Below are positions 35,232-43,602 of a DNA stretch of 64,000 nt, piece by piece. Each line of letters starts with the position of its first letter. Position 1 is the first letter of the stretch. This stretch comes from Oxalobacteraceae bacterium (lineage in GTDB: Bacteria; Pseudomonadota; Gammaproteobacteria; Burkholderiales; Burkholderiaceae_D). The position numbers and the translations under genes were made by a program. The stretch is from positions 1 to 64,000 of the forward strand of contig JAIXXN010000050.1 in assembly GCA_027490725.1 (NCBI GenBank), given 5' to 3'. The notes beneath the pieces are model-generated. The model saw nothing but the letters and a program-made list of their open reading frames with translations. It did no database searches and was not told the origin of the DNA.

Positions 35232-36466
35232 CAGTGCGGCAACGCCACTTTGCCTAGATCCCAGATCGGCACAAAGATCCCCAGTGCCAGCACCAGTACC
35301 AGCAAGCCCAGGAAAGTAATCAGTATAGGCTCGAGTTGGGCTGCCAACGTTTTCAGTTCGTAATCGACTTCACGCTCGTACATCTGGGCGATCTCATCCA
35401 TCAGTTCATCGAGCGAACCGGACTCCTCCCCCACCGCGATCATCTGGATCACAATCGGCGTGAACACTTGTGCGGCGCTGGCCGTGCGCAAAATACTATC
35501 GCCCCGTTCGACGCTATCGCGCATGCGCTCGACCCGCTGACACAGGAAGGCGTTATCCACCGTCTGCGAGACCACCGTTAGTGCCTGTACAATCGGCACG
35601 CCACTGCGGCTGGACAGTGAAAAACTGCGCGCAAAGCGCGCCAGAGTCGCCTTCAGGATAATCTTTCCGGCAATCGGGAAGCGCAGCTTAAAGCGATCCC
35701 AGCGGAAGCGACCGGCCGGTGTGCGGATCCACGCGCGCAGACCGAACACGCTGCCCGCAGCCAGTACCAGCAACTGCATCCAGTATTCGACCGTAAAGTG
35801 CGAACTGGCGATCAGCATGCGCGTCATCAGGGGCAGTTCCGCGTGGAAGCTTTCGAACACTTTGACGAACTGGGGAATCACGAACACATTCACGATAATG
35901 ATCGCGATCAGCATCGCCGCCATCACGAAGATCGGATAGCGGGTGGCGCTTTTCACCCGGGCACGCATTTCACGTTCGAATTCCAGATGATCGAACAGGC
36001 GCAGAAACACTTCTTCCAGCCGCCCCGTCATCTCGCCCACCCGCACCATCGATAGATAGAACTCGCTGAACACCTTGGGGTGACGGCGCATGGCCTGCGA
36101 CAGCTCGCGCCCGGCATCGAGGGATTCGCGCAGATCGCGGATCACGGCACCAAAGCTGGGATTAATCGCCGACTCCTGCAAACCTGCCAGCCCGCGCATG
36201 ATCGGCACGCCCGATTTCAGCAAGGTATATAACTGGCGGCTGAACAGTTGCACATCCATCTGGGTGACCGGCCGGGCGAATAGCCGGGTCAGTATCTGGC
36301 TGCTGGTGCGACCACTGGTATCGACCCCGCGCGTCAGAGTGATCTGCACCGGCGTGGCGCCGGCACTGGCCAGCTGATTGGCCACCGCGCCGCTATCGGA
36401 GCCTTCCATCACGCCTTGCAACAACTCTCCGCGCGCATTACGCGCCTTGTAGGCAAAATACGGCAC
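35231..36466 (-). CDS. mshG: MSHA inner-membrane platform protein MshG (GspF/PilC family)
   Basis: This 411-residue polytopic membrane protein belongs to the T2SF family, which couples the extension ATPase to pilin polymerisation. Two T2SF domains are visible (FSRQLYTLLKSGVPIMRGLAGLQESAINPSFGAVI and FARSFSLSSRSGVPIVQALTVVSQTVDNAFL). Three hydrophobic helices are near residues 175, 230 and 380. The start is a GTG at 36466 with GAGGA upstream, one base beyond the mshE stop. Confidence 0.9.
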   Translation of the reverse strand: MPYFAYKARNARGELLQGVMEGSDSGAVANQLASAGATPVQITLTRGVDTSGRTSSQILTRLFARPVTQMDVQLFSRQLYTLLKSGVPIMRGLAGLQESAINPSFGAVIRDLRESLDAGRELSQAMRRHPKVFSEFYLSMVRVGEMTGRLEEVFLRLFDHLEFEREMRARVKSATRYPIFVMAAMLIAIIIVNVFVIPQFVKVFESFHAELPLMTRMLIASSHFTVEYWMQLLVLAAGSVFGLRAWIRTPAGRFRWDRFKLRFPIAGKIILKATLARFARSFSLSSRSGVPIVQALTVVSQTVDNAFLCQRVERMRDSVERGDSILRTASAAQVFTPIVIQMIAVGEESGSLDELMDEIAQMYEREVDYELKTLAAQLEPILITFLGLLVLVLALGIFVPIWDLGKVALPH

Positions 36467-36467
36467 C

Positions 36468-38174
36468 TCAGTCCTCGCTCTGGTTGCTTACGCGCATCGC
36501 TTCGGCGACCGTCGTCTTACCCTGTATGACCAGCGCCACCGCATGCCGGCGCAGCGTCTCGCCGCCCATCTGGGCAGCAGCCTTGCGCAGGAAGTAGGCC
36601 GGGTCCGGATTATTGGCCGCATCCGCAACTTCGCGCGTCATCTCCAGCAATTCATAGATCCCGGTACGACCACGGTAGCCCATGCCATTGCAGTGCGAGC
36701 AGCCTTTGCCGTGGAAATAGCGGGCCATATCGACCTTGTCGTTGAGCTCCATGCGCAGCCATTCGCGCTCCGGCGCCGTCAGCTCGTAGGGCGTGGTGCA
36801 GCTTTCGCAGATCACCCGCACCAGGCGCTGTGCCAGCACCGCCTGCAGCGAACTGCCCACCATATAGCGCGGCACCCCCATATCCATCAGGCGCAGCGGT
36901 GTACTGGCCGCATCGTTGGTGTGCAGCGTTGACAGCACCAGGTGACCGGTCATTGCCGCGCGCAAGCCGATCTGGGCGGTTTCCTGATCGCGCATCTCGC
37001 CCACCAGCACGATATCGGGATCCTGACGCAGCGCCGAGCGCAGCACCCGCGCAAAGCTCAGCTCGATCTTTTCATTGACCTGCACCTGATTGATCCCAGG
37101 TAGGCGGTATTCGACCGGGTCTTCCACCGTAATCAGCTTCTTTTCAACCGAATTCAGCTCCGACAGCGCGCAGTACAGCGTGGTGGTCTTACCACTACCG
37201 GTCGGCCCCGTCACCAGCACCAGGCCGTTGGGGCGCTGCACGATGGCGCGGAATTTTTCCAGCATGGCACGCGGCATACCGATGCCATCGAGGCGCATCG
37301 AGGTATTGCCCTGACTTAATAGTCGCATGACCACCGATTCGCCGTACTGAGTCGGCATGGTCGAAATACGCACGTCGATGCGCTGGTTTTTCACGCGCAC
37401 AGCAAAGCGGCCATCCTGCGGCAGGCGCTTTTCCGAAATATCCAGATCCGACATCAGCTTCAGACGCAGCGCCAGCGCCGGTGCAATCCGGATATCGGCC
37501 TCGGTCTGCAAGTGCAGCATGCCATCGATGCGGAAGCGGATCTGCAAACGTCCTTCCTGCGGTTCGATGTGAATATCCGAGGCGCGCACCTGCGCGGCAT
37601 CGTCAAACACCGATTGCAGCAGCTTGACGATGGGCGCTTCTTCCAGATTCGAATTAGCCGCGGCGAGCGCCCCGAAGTCCACCGAGGCATCGCCCAGATC
37701 TTGCTCCAGCTCGCGGGCCAGATCGGAAATATCGTCGGTACGGCGGTAGATCCGGTCGATCACCGCCAGTACTTCGGTTTCATTGACCACTGCCAGTTCG
37801 ATCGACTGCTTGACGATGCGGCTGATTTCATCGAAAGCGAACAGATCGGTCGGATCCGACATCCCCACCAGCAGCGAACCACGGCGGTCTTCCAGCACCA
37901 GTGCGCGGAAGCGGCGTGCCTGCGTCTCCGGCAGCAGCCGGACGATCTCGGGATTAACGTTGAAGAATTTCAGGTTCAGGTAAGGAATACTGAGCTGACG
38001 CGCCAGCGCACCGGCGATCTGCTCTTCGGTGACGTAACCGTTCTCGATAAACACCCGGCCCAGTTTGCGGCCACTGCGCTTCTGTTCGGCCAGTGCAGCC
38101 GACAGTTGTTCTTCCGTGAGCAGCTTCTGCTGCACCAGTATTTCACCCAGACGGACTTTCTCTGGTCTTGTCAT
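36468..38174 (-). CDS. mshE: MSHA extension ATPase MshE with c-di-GMP-binding MshEN domain
   Basis: This 568-residue GspE/PilB-type ATPase powers pilus extension. The N-terminus carries two MshEN motifs: RLGEILVQQKLLTEEQ followed by ALAEQ, and KLGRVFIENGYVTEEQ followed by ALARQ. They match the c-di-GMP-binding pattern of MshE, with K instead of G in the first. The ATPase core has Walker A GPTGSGKTTT, an Asp-box, Walker B (PDIVLVGEMRDQETA), a His-box (LVLSTLHTND) and the tetracysteine zinc site (CESC, CSHC). The ATG at 38174 follows AGGA; the longer frame is rejected. It is first in the block and divergent from the second pilus locus. Confidence 0.93.
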   Translation of the reverse strand: MTRPEKVRLGEILVQQKLLTEEQLSAALAEQKRSGRKLGRVFIENGYVTEEQIAGALARQLSIPYLNLKFFNVNPEIVRLLPETQARRFRALVLEDRRGSLLVGMSDPTDLFAFDEISRIVKQSIELAVVNETEVLAVIDRIYRRTDDISDLARELEQDLGDASVDFGALAAANSNLEEAPIVKLLQSVFDDAAQVRASDIHIEPQEGRLQIRFRIDGMLHLQTEADIRIAPALALRLKLMSDLDISEKRLPQDGRFAVRVKNQRIDVRISTMPTQYGESVVMRLLSQGNTSMRLDGIGMPRAMLEKFRAIVQRPNGLVLVTGPTGSGKTTTLYCALSELNSVEKKLITVEDPVEYRLPGINQVQVNEKIELSFARVLRSALRQDPDIVLVGEMRDQETAQIGLRAAMTGHLVLSTLHTNDAASTPLRLMDMGVPRYMVGSSLQAVLAQRLVRVICESCTTPYELTAPEREWLRMELNDKVDMARYFHGKGCSHCNGMGYRGRTGIYELLEMTREVADAANNPDPAYFLRKAAAQMGGETLRRHAVALVIQGKTTVAEAMRVSNQSED

Positions 38175-38273
38175 GCCTGATCCTCGCTCTCTACTCAGTA
38201 CTTCAACGTGCGGCAATTCTAAGGCAGAATCTGCTGCTTGAGCGGCGATTCATGCACGCCAGCGCCAAGATGT

Positions 38274-38294
38274 CGCATTCTTTTCATGAATGCG
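38274..38294. repeat. Perfect inverted repeat in the divergent pilus-locus promoter region
   Basis: CGCATTC and GAATGCG form seven-base perfect arms around TTTTCAT. It lies midway in the 168-base gap between the divergent mshE and the ABC ATPase gene, where both promoters must be. It may be a regulator site acting on both pilus systems. The rest of the gap shows no other clear element. Confidence 0.45.
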
Positions 38295-38342
38295 CTACAG
38301 TGACGGTCATTTCTCCGCCCGTCTCTGCCCAGCCACCCGCCC

Positions 38343-39059
38343 ATGACTGTTCCCGCACTGCGCTTCCAGCACGTCAGCCACCGCTATGGCAGCACCCCGG
38401 TCTTGCAGTCACTGGATCTGGAAGTGCGGGCCGGCGAATGTCTGGCACTGGTGGGACTGAACGGCGCCGGCAAAACCAGTCTGATCAAGTGCCTGCTGGA
38501 CTTCCTGCCGGCCGACAGTGGCAGCATCGAGATCTTCGGCCAGCCGCATCACCTGCCTGCCAGCCGCCAGCCGCTGGGCTTTTTGCCGGAACAGTTCCTG
38601 CCGCCCTACTACCTGACGGGCGCCGAATTCATCCGCTATTTACTGCAACTGCAGGGGCTGCGCTACGACGCCAGCCGGGTGGCCGCCATGCTGGCCGCCC
38701 TCGATCTGGCACCGGCGGCACTCAGCCAGACGGTGCGCCAGTACTCCAAGGGCATGACCCAGAAACTGGGGCTGGCCGCCTGCCTGCTGGGCGACAAGCG
38801 TTTATATGTGCTGGACGAACCGATGAGCGGCCTCGATCCGCGCGCACACGCCCTGCTGCGCCAGCAACTGGCGCGCTTGCGCGACGCGGGTGCCACGCTG
38901 TTCTTGACCTCCCACAATCTGGCCGACGTCGAACTGCTGTGCGACCGGCTGGCCATCCTGCATGCCGGCCAGATCCGCTTCATCGGCACGCCCGCCGAAT
39001 GCCGCCAGCAGTATGCTTGTGGCACACTCGAGCAGGCCTTTCTGGCCTGCATCGCCTAG
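38343..39059 (+). CDS. ABC transporter ATP-binding protein of the second pilus locus
   Basis: This 238-residue ABC ATPase has Walker A VGLNGAGKTS (K44), a Q-loop region GFLPEQF, signature YSKGMTQK, Walker B LYVLDEPMSGLDP and the H-loop TSHN. It resembles the ABC-2 exporter class (NatA/NosF-like) rather than importers. No membrane part is attached. The best partner in the window is the ABC-2-type permease at 50003-50764, 11 kb downstream in the same gene row. In Myxococcus xanthus an ABC transporter ATPase (PilH) is needed for type IV pili, which fits this context. No ribosome-binding site is evident before the ATG; the gene opens the plus-strand row and is divergent from mshE. Confidence 0.88.
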   Translation: MTVPALRFQHVSHRYGSTPVLQSLDLEVRAGECLALVGLNGAGKTSLIKCLLDFLPADSGSIEIFGQPHHLPASRQPLGFLPEQFLPPYYLTGAEFIRYLLQLQGLRYDASRVAAMLAALDLAPAALSQTVRQYSKGMTQKLGLAACLLGDKRLYVLDEPMSGLDPRAHALLRQQLARLRDAGATLFLTSHNLADVELLCDRLAILHAGQIRFIGTPAECRQQYACGTLEQAFLACIA

Positions 39060-39067
39060 CGCCCGCC

Positions 39068-40018
39068 ATGTATCTCAGCCACTTCAGCCTGCGCGAAGCG
39101 CCCTTCGGCATCACCCCGAACCCGGCCTTCTTCTACCCCGGCAATACTCGTGGCGATATCCTGCAAGCCTTGCTGTATGCGGTCTGCCACGGCGAAGGCA
39201 TCATCAAAGTCACTGGAGAAGTCGGCGCCGGCAAGACCATGCTGTGCCGCATGCTGGAAAGCCAGTTGCCAGCGCACATAGATGTCATCTATCTGGTCAA
39301 CCCGAATCTGGACCCTGAGCAGGTTCAGTACGCTATTGCCGCGGAACTGGGACTGGAGGGCAATGGCTTGCGGGTCGACCAGATCCAGCGCGCCCTGCAT
39401 GCCGACCTGATCGATAGGCACAGCCGTGGCCGGCAAGTACTGCTGCTGGTTGAAGAAGCGCAGGCCATGCCGCTCGACACGCTCGAAGCGATCCGCCTGC
39501 TGACCAATCTGGAAACGGCGCACCGCAAGCTGCTGCAGATCGTGCTATTCGGCCAGCCGGAACTCGATCAGCATCTGGCACTGCAGCGCATGCGCCAGCT
39601 GCGCGAGCGGATCACCCACAGTTTTAGCGTGCCGCCACTGCCGCCCGCCCTGCTGGGCGAATTTCTGGCCTGCCGCCTGCAAGCGGCGGGCCATGACGGG
39701 GCGCCTCTGTTCAGCCCGGCAGCGATCCGGCTGATCGCGCGCCATTCGGAAGGCATCGTCCGGCGCATCAATATTCTGGCCGACAAGGCCCTGCTGGCCG
39801 CTTACGCCAGTGATGCCAGTCTGGTGAGCGCCCGCCATGCCCGGCAGGCAATCCGCGAAGCCGGCTTCCAGCGGCGCGCGCGACGCCGCCCATGGCGGCA
39901 GCTGCCGGGATGGGGCGCCACGATCGGGCTAATCGTGCTATCCGTGCTATTCGTATTATTGGGACTACTTCTCGTGGCAAATTCAAGGAGCATCCTTGCA
40001 GCATCACCGATTTTGTAA
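39068..40018 (+). CDS. ExeA/MshM-like AAA ATPase (second pilus locus)
   Basis: This 316-residue membrane-anchored AAA ATPase starts MYLSHFSLREAPFGITPNPAFFYPG, the ExeA-family start. It has Walker A GEVGAGKT, then VEEAQAMPLDTLEAIRLLTNLET and LLQIVLFGQPELDQHL. Walker B has V-E-E rather than D-E. A C-terminal helix (ATIGLIVLSVLFVLLGLLLVANS) follows, with a short tail. It is closely similar in layout to MshM (23190-24077), so the two are paralogues. The ATG at 39068 is chosen because the open frame upstream is unrelated in sequence. It starts eight bases after the ABC ATPase stop. Confidence 0.88.
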   Translation: MYLSHFSLREAPFGITPNPAFFYPGNTRGDILQALLYAVCHGEGIIKVTGEVGAGKTMLCRMLESQLPAHIDVIYLVNPNLDPEQVQYAIAAELGLEGNGLRVDQIQRALHADLIDRHSRGRQVLLLVEEAQAMPLDTLEAIRLLTNLETAHRKLLQIVLFGQPELDQHLALQRMRQLRERITHSFSVPPLPPALLGEFLACRLQAAGHDGAPLFSPAAIRLIARHSEGIVRRINILADKALLAAYASDASLVSARHARQAIREAGFQRRARRRPWRQLPGWGATIGLIVLSVLFVLLGLLLVANSRSILAASPIL

Positions 40019-40031
40019 GATCATGCTGTCT

Positions 40032-40051
40032 ATATTGCAAATATACAATAT
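40032..40051. repeat. AT-rich inverted repeat before the second secretin
   Basis: ATATTG and CAATAT form perfect six-base arms around CAAATATA in the 63-base gap between the ExeA-like and secretin genes. It is A+T-rich in a G+C-rich region and could be a promoter element or regulator site. Confidence 0.35.
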
Positions 40052-40081
40052 CGTGCACACCTTCCGGGCCGGAAAGAAACA

Positions 40082-41944
40082 ATGAAAAAACTCGCCACAC
40101 CCATCGTCCCTCTGGTGTGCAGCGTGCTGCTGAGCGCCTGCGCTAGCCGCACCTTGCCGCCGTCGCCCACGCACATTGCCGAAGCCCCCCGCGCAGCCGG
40201 CGCCATTCCCGAACCGGTTCAGCAAAGCACCGCGCTGGCGCCACCGAGCGCCATCGCCAAGGTCGAAACCTATAGCGTCACGGTGCACAAGGTGCCGGTC
40301 GAGTCGCTGCTGTTCGCGCTGGCCCGTGATGCCGGCCTGAACGTCGACATCCATCCCGGCATCGAAGGCACGGTGACCCTCAACGCCCTCGACCAGACCC
40401 TGCCCCAGTTACTCAGCCGCATCCAACGTCAGGTGGATATGCGCTATGAAATTCATGGCGATACCCTGACCGTGCTGCCGGACACGCCGGAATGGCGCAA
40501 TTACAAGGTCGACTACGTCAATATTGCACGCAGCACCAGCAGCAGCGTGAACATTGCCACGCAAATTTCCACCACCGGTGGCGGTGCCGGTGCCGCCAAC
40601 CCCGTCGCCGCGACCAGCAGCGCCTCTGGCGCCAGCAACAACAGCGGCAACACGGCGCCCGTCAGTAATAATAATGGCGCCAACGGCAATGGCAGCAATA
40701 ACTCGACCACGGTGGTGAATAACCGCTCGGATAACAATTTCTGGTATAGCCTGGAGAAGAATATCCGCGACATGCTGCGCGCCTCGAATCTGAACGATAA
40801 CGCCAGCGATCCGCTGGCCAGCCTGAATCAGGGCGGCACCGCGCTCGCAGCGGCCACCCAGCCCGGCCAGGCCGGGCAGCCGGCCCAGGCCAGCGGATTC
40901 GATGCCGCCGCCTTTGGCGGCAACCGCACTAACAACAAAAACAGCAGTTCCGTGATCGTCAACGCCGAAGGTGGCCTGATCGCCGTGCGCGCGACGGCGC
41001 GCCAGCATGAAAAAATCCGCGAATTCCTCGACATCGTGCTCGGTGCCGCCAAGCGTCAGGTGCTGATCGAGGCCACCATCATCGAAGTGCGCCTCGGTGA
41101 CCAGTACCAGCAAGGCATCAACTGGTCTTCGCTGAGCAAAAGCGGCTTGAAACTGACCCAGGGCGCGATCGGCACGGCGGCACTGCCTAGCGGCGTCAAC
41201 CCCGGCACCAGCCCCGGCGTGTTCCTCCTGAACTACACCAATCCTACCAGCCGGCTCGGCAATATCGCCTCGACCATCCAGTTGCTGGAGTCCTTCGGCA
41301 AGGTAAAAGTCTTGTCCAGCCCGAAAATTAGCGTGCTGAACAATCAGACTGCGCTGCTCAAGGTGGTCGATAACAATGTGTTCTTCTCGATCAAGGTAAC
41401 CCCTGCTGTGCTGGGCGTGAATGGTACGCCGACCTCACCGGCCACCTATGAATCCAAGCTGGAAACCGTGCCGGTCGGCTTCGTGATGAGCGTGACCCCG
41501 CAGATTTCCGAAAGCGATGAAGTGACCCTGAATGTACGTCCGACCATCACACGGATCGTCGGCTATGTGCAGGATCCCAATCCGGCGCTGGGCAATGTGG
41601 TCAGCAAAGTTCCGGTGATCCAGGCCCGCGAACTGGAGTCGCTGATGAAAGTGGCGAGTGGCCAGATCGCCGTGATGGGCGGCCTGATGCAGGACTCGGT
41701 GGACAATGCCAAGGATGGCATTCCCGGCCTGAGCAGCCTGCCCGTGGTGGGCGACCTGTTCTCCTATCGCAACGAAAACGCCAGCAAGACCGAACTGGTG
41801 ATTTTCATGCGTCCGGTGGTGGTCAAAGATGCCAGCGTCAACGGTGACTACAAGGATTATCGTTATATGCTGCCCGGTAGTACGCCCGACAACGGCGCTT
41901 ACGGCGCGGGCGCAGCACCGGCCCTGCCCGCCAAGGGGAACTAG
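40082..41944 (+). CDS. Secretin lipoprotein, PilQ/MshL type (second pilus locus)
   Basis: This 620-residue outer-membrane secretin has a lipoprotein signal ending LLSAC (lipid C20). An STN domain (YSVTVHKVPVESLLFALARDAGLNVDIHPGI) and N-domains follow. A low-complexity Ser/Gly/Asn-rich stretch lies near residues 165-215 and a further Gly/Asn-rich loop near 275-290. The secretin core then appears: VLSSPKISVLNNQTALLKVVDNNVFFSIK, GFVMSVTPQISESDEVTLNVRPTIT and GGLMQDSVDNAKDGIPGLSSLPVVGDLF. It has the same architecture as MshL (24078-25886) and is a paralogue. GGAAAGAAACA precedes the ATG. Confidence 0.93.
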   Translation: MKKLATPIVPLVCSVLLSACASRTLPPSPTHIAEAPRAAGAIPEPVQQSTALAPPSAIAKVETYSVTVHKVPVESLLFALARDAGLNVDIHPGIEGTVTLNALDQTLPQLLSRIQRQVDMRYEIHGDTLTVLPDTPEWRNYKVDYVNIARSTSSSVNIATQISTTGGGAGAANPVAATSSASGASNNSGNTAPVSNNNGANGNGSNNSTTVVNNRSDNNFWYSLEKNIRDMLRASNLNDNASDPLASLNQGGTALAAATQPGQAGQPAQASGFDAAAFGGNRTNNKNSSSVIVNAEGGLIAVRATARQHEKIREFLDIVLGAAKRQVLIEATIIEVRLGDQYQQGINWSSLSKSGLKLTQGAIGTAALPSGVNPGTSPGVFLLNYTNPTSRLGNIASTIQLLESFGKVKVLSSPKISVLNNQTALLKVVDNNVFFSIKVTPAVLGVNGTPTSPATYESKLETVPVGFVMSVTPQISESDEVTLNVRPTITRIVGYVQDPNPALGNVVSKVPVIQARELESLMKVASGQIAVMGGLMQDSVDNAKDGIPGLSSLPVVGDLFSYRNENASKTELVIFMRPVVVKDASVNGDYKDYRYMLPGSTPDNGAYGAGAAPALPAKGN

Positions 41945-41947
41945 ATC

Positions 41948-43591
41948 ATGAGTCTATTGATGCAGGCGCTCAAAAAAGCCGAGCGCGCCCAGCAGAATGC
42001 CGCCGGCAATGAAGAGCTGGACCGGCCCTCGACGGAGTTTGACGCGATTCTGGAACTGAGCCCGGAGCCGGAACTGCCGGCGAGCATCAGTGTCGCCAGT
42101 ACCCGCAGCGAACCGAGCCTGTCACTGGAGCCGCTGGCCAGCCTGTCGCTGGAGCCGATGACGCTGGCGCCACTCAGCGAGCCAACGCTGGAAGCGCCGA
42201 CGCCGCCGGCCAGTCTGGCGCTGTCCCCCGTTGCCGACGCCGCCGCCCCTACTGCCAGCGCAGCGCCGGTGCACCACAAGGAAGCGGCTGCCACGCCGGC
42301 AAACGCTGCGGCTGCAGCGGCTGCAGCAGCGGCATCAACAGCACCAGCAGCAGCGGCTAGCCAGCCCGGCAATACCAGCGCTGCCAGCAGCGCCCGCATA
42401 CCAGTGGGTGCCACGGCTGCCGGCGCGGCTCCGGCCAGAACAGCAGCCACAGCCGCTGCCGCAGCCACGCCAGCCGCCAGCCGCACTACGCAAGACAGTA
42501 CGGGCGCGGCCCGTTCGGCCAGCAGCGCAGCACGCCCGGGAAAAAGCGCCGCACCGCGCGGCGCAGCACGTGCCCGTGGCGCCGCTAGCAGCGAACCGAG
42601 CGGCATTGATCCGGAACGGCTGCGACTGCTAGGACTGATAGGCCTGCTGGTCTTGATCCTTGCCGGTTTTGGCTATTATTACTGGCAGGCCGTGATGGCA
42701 CCCGGCGCCGGTTCGCGCCTGCCCCCCGTGCCCATGCCGCCACCGGGCGCGACCGGCGCCATGCCGGCGCAGCTCGTCACGCTGGCAGCGCGTACCGACC
42801 TTGCGCCAGCCAGCGACGATGCCGCCCTGCTGCCAGCGGCCCCGAAAGCGGCCCCGCGCGATGATCTGGAACGCCGGCTGGCTCAGGCGGAACAGCAACT
42901 GGCCGCCACCCAGCAAGCCCTGCAGGCACAGCAGAGCGCGCCGCACGCGGAACGTCTGCCGCCACTGGCCGCGCCGGAAAGCAGCGATATCCGGGTGGCC
43001 CGCGGCGTGAAGACTGGCCCGCTGGCAAGCCAGCTGGGCAGCGCCTATCAGGCTTTCAATGGCGGCGACTTGAGCAGTGCGCGCCAGCAGTACGAGGCAG
43101 CGCTGCAGCACGATCCGAATAATCGTGACGCCCTGCTGGGACTGGCCAGCATCGCCACCCGCGAACAGCAACCCCAGCAGGCCGCCGGCTATTACCTGCG
43201 CCTGCTCGAACTCGATCCGCAGGATGGTGCGGCGATTGCCGGACTGGTCAACTTACGGCAGGGCGATCCGGCCCAGAACGAGCTGCGCCTGAAAGGCGTG
43301 CTGGCGGCGCATCCGGACGCCGCCCCCGTGCATTTCGCGCTGGGCAATCTGTACGCCCAGCAAGGACGCTGGCAGGAAGCCCAGCAGGCTTATTTCCAAG
43401 CTTATAGTGCCGCGCCGGCCAACGCCGACTATGCCTACAATCTGGCAATCGGGCTGGACCGGCTGAATCAGGGCAAGCTCGCCGCCACCTATTACCAGCG
43501 TGCGCTGACCCTGTCGCAGGACAGCGCTGCCACCTTTGACCGCGCCGCGCTGCGCAAACGACTGCAGGAGCTGAGCGGCAACGCCCGCTAG
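41948..43591 (+). CDS. MshN-like TPR protein with long Ala-rich linker (second pilus locus)
   Basis: This 547-residue protein starts MSLLMQALKKAERAQQN, similar to the MshN/GspB start. A long linker follows (residues ~60-215), extremely rich in Ala, Ser, Pro and Thr. A membrane helix lies near residues 226-242 (LLGLIGLLVLILAGFGYYY). Then come a coiled coil (DDLERRLAQAEQQLAATQQALQAQQ) and TPRs (YQAFNGGDLSSARQQYEAALQHDPNNRDALLGLASIA). The linker is cytoplasmic if the topology is N-in. It lies three bases after the secretin stop and is probably a platform or secretin partner, in the same role as MshN. Confidence 0.82.
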   Translation: MSLLMQALKKAERAQQNAAGNEELDRPSTEFDAILELSPEPELPASISVASTRSEPSLSLEPLASLSLEPMTLAPLSEPTLEAPTPPASLALSPVADAAAPTASAAPVHHKEAAATPANAAAAAAAAAASTAPAAAASQPGNTSAASSARIPVGATAAGAAPARTAATAAAAATPAASRTTQDSTGAARSASSAARPGKSAAPRGAARARGAASSEPSGIDPERLRLLGLIGLLVLILAGFGYYYWQAVMAPGAGSRLPPVPMPPPGATGAMPAQLVTLAARTDLAPASDDAALLPAAPKAAPRDDLERRLAQAEQQLAATQQALQAQQSAPHAERLPPLAAPESSDIRVARGVKTGPLASQLGSAYQAFNGGDLSSARQQYEAALQHDPNNRDALLGLASIATREQQPQQAAGYYLRLLELDPQDGAAIAGLVNLRQGDPAQNELRLKGVLAAHPDAAPVHFALGNLYAQQGRWQEAQQAYFQAYSAAPANADYAYNLAIGLDRLNQGKLAATYYQRALTLSQDSAATFDRAALRKRLQELSGNAR

Positions 43592-43602
43592 TACCCGATT
43601 CC

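Noticed and set aside
38168..39067. Upstream extension of the ExeA-like reading frame (through the ABC ATPase gene)
   Set aside because: The frame is merely open; the ExeA family start lies at 39068, and the ABC ATPase is the real gene over 38343-39059.
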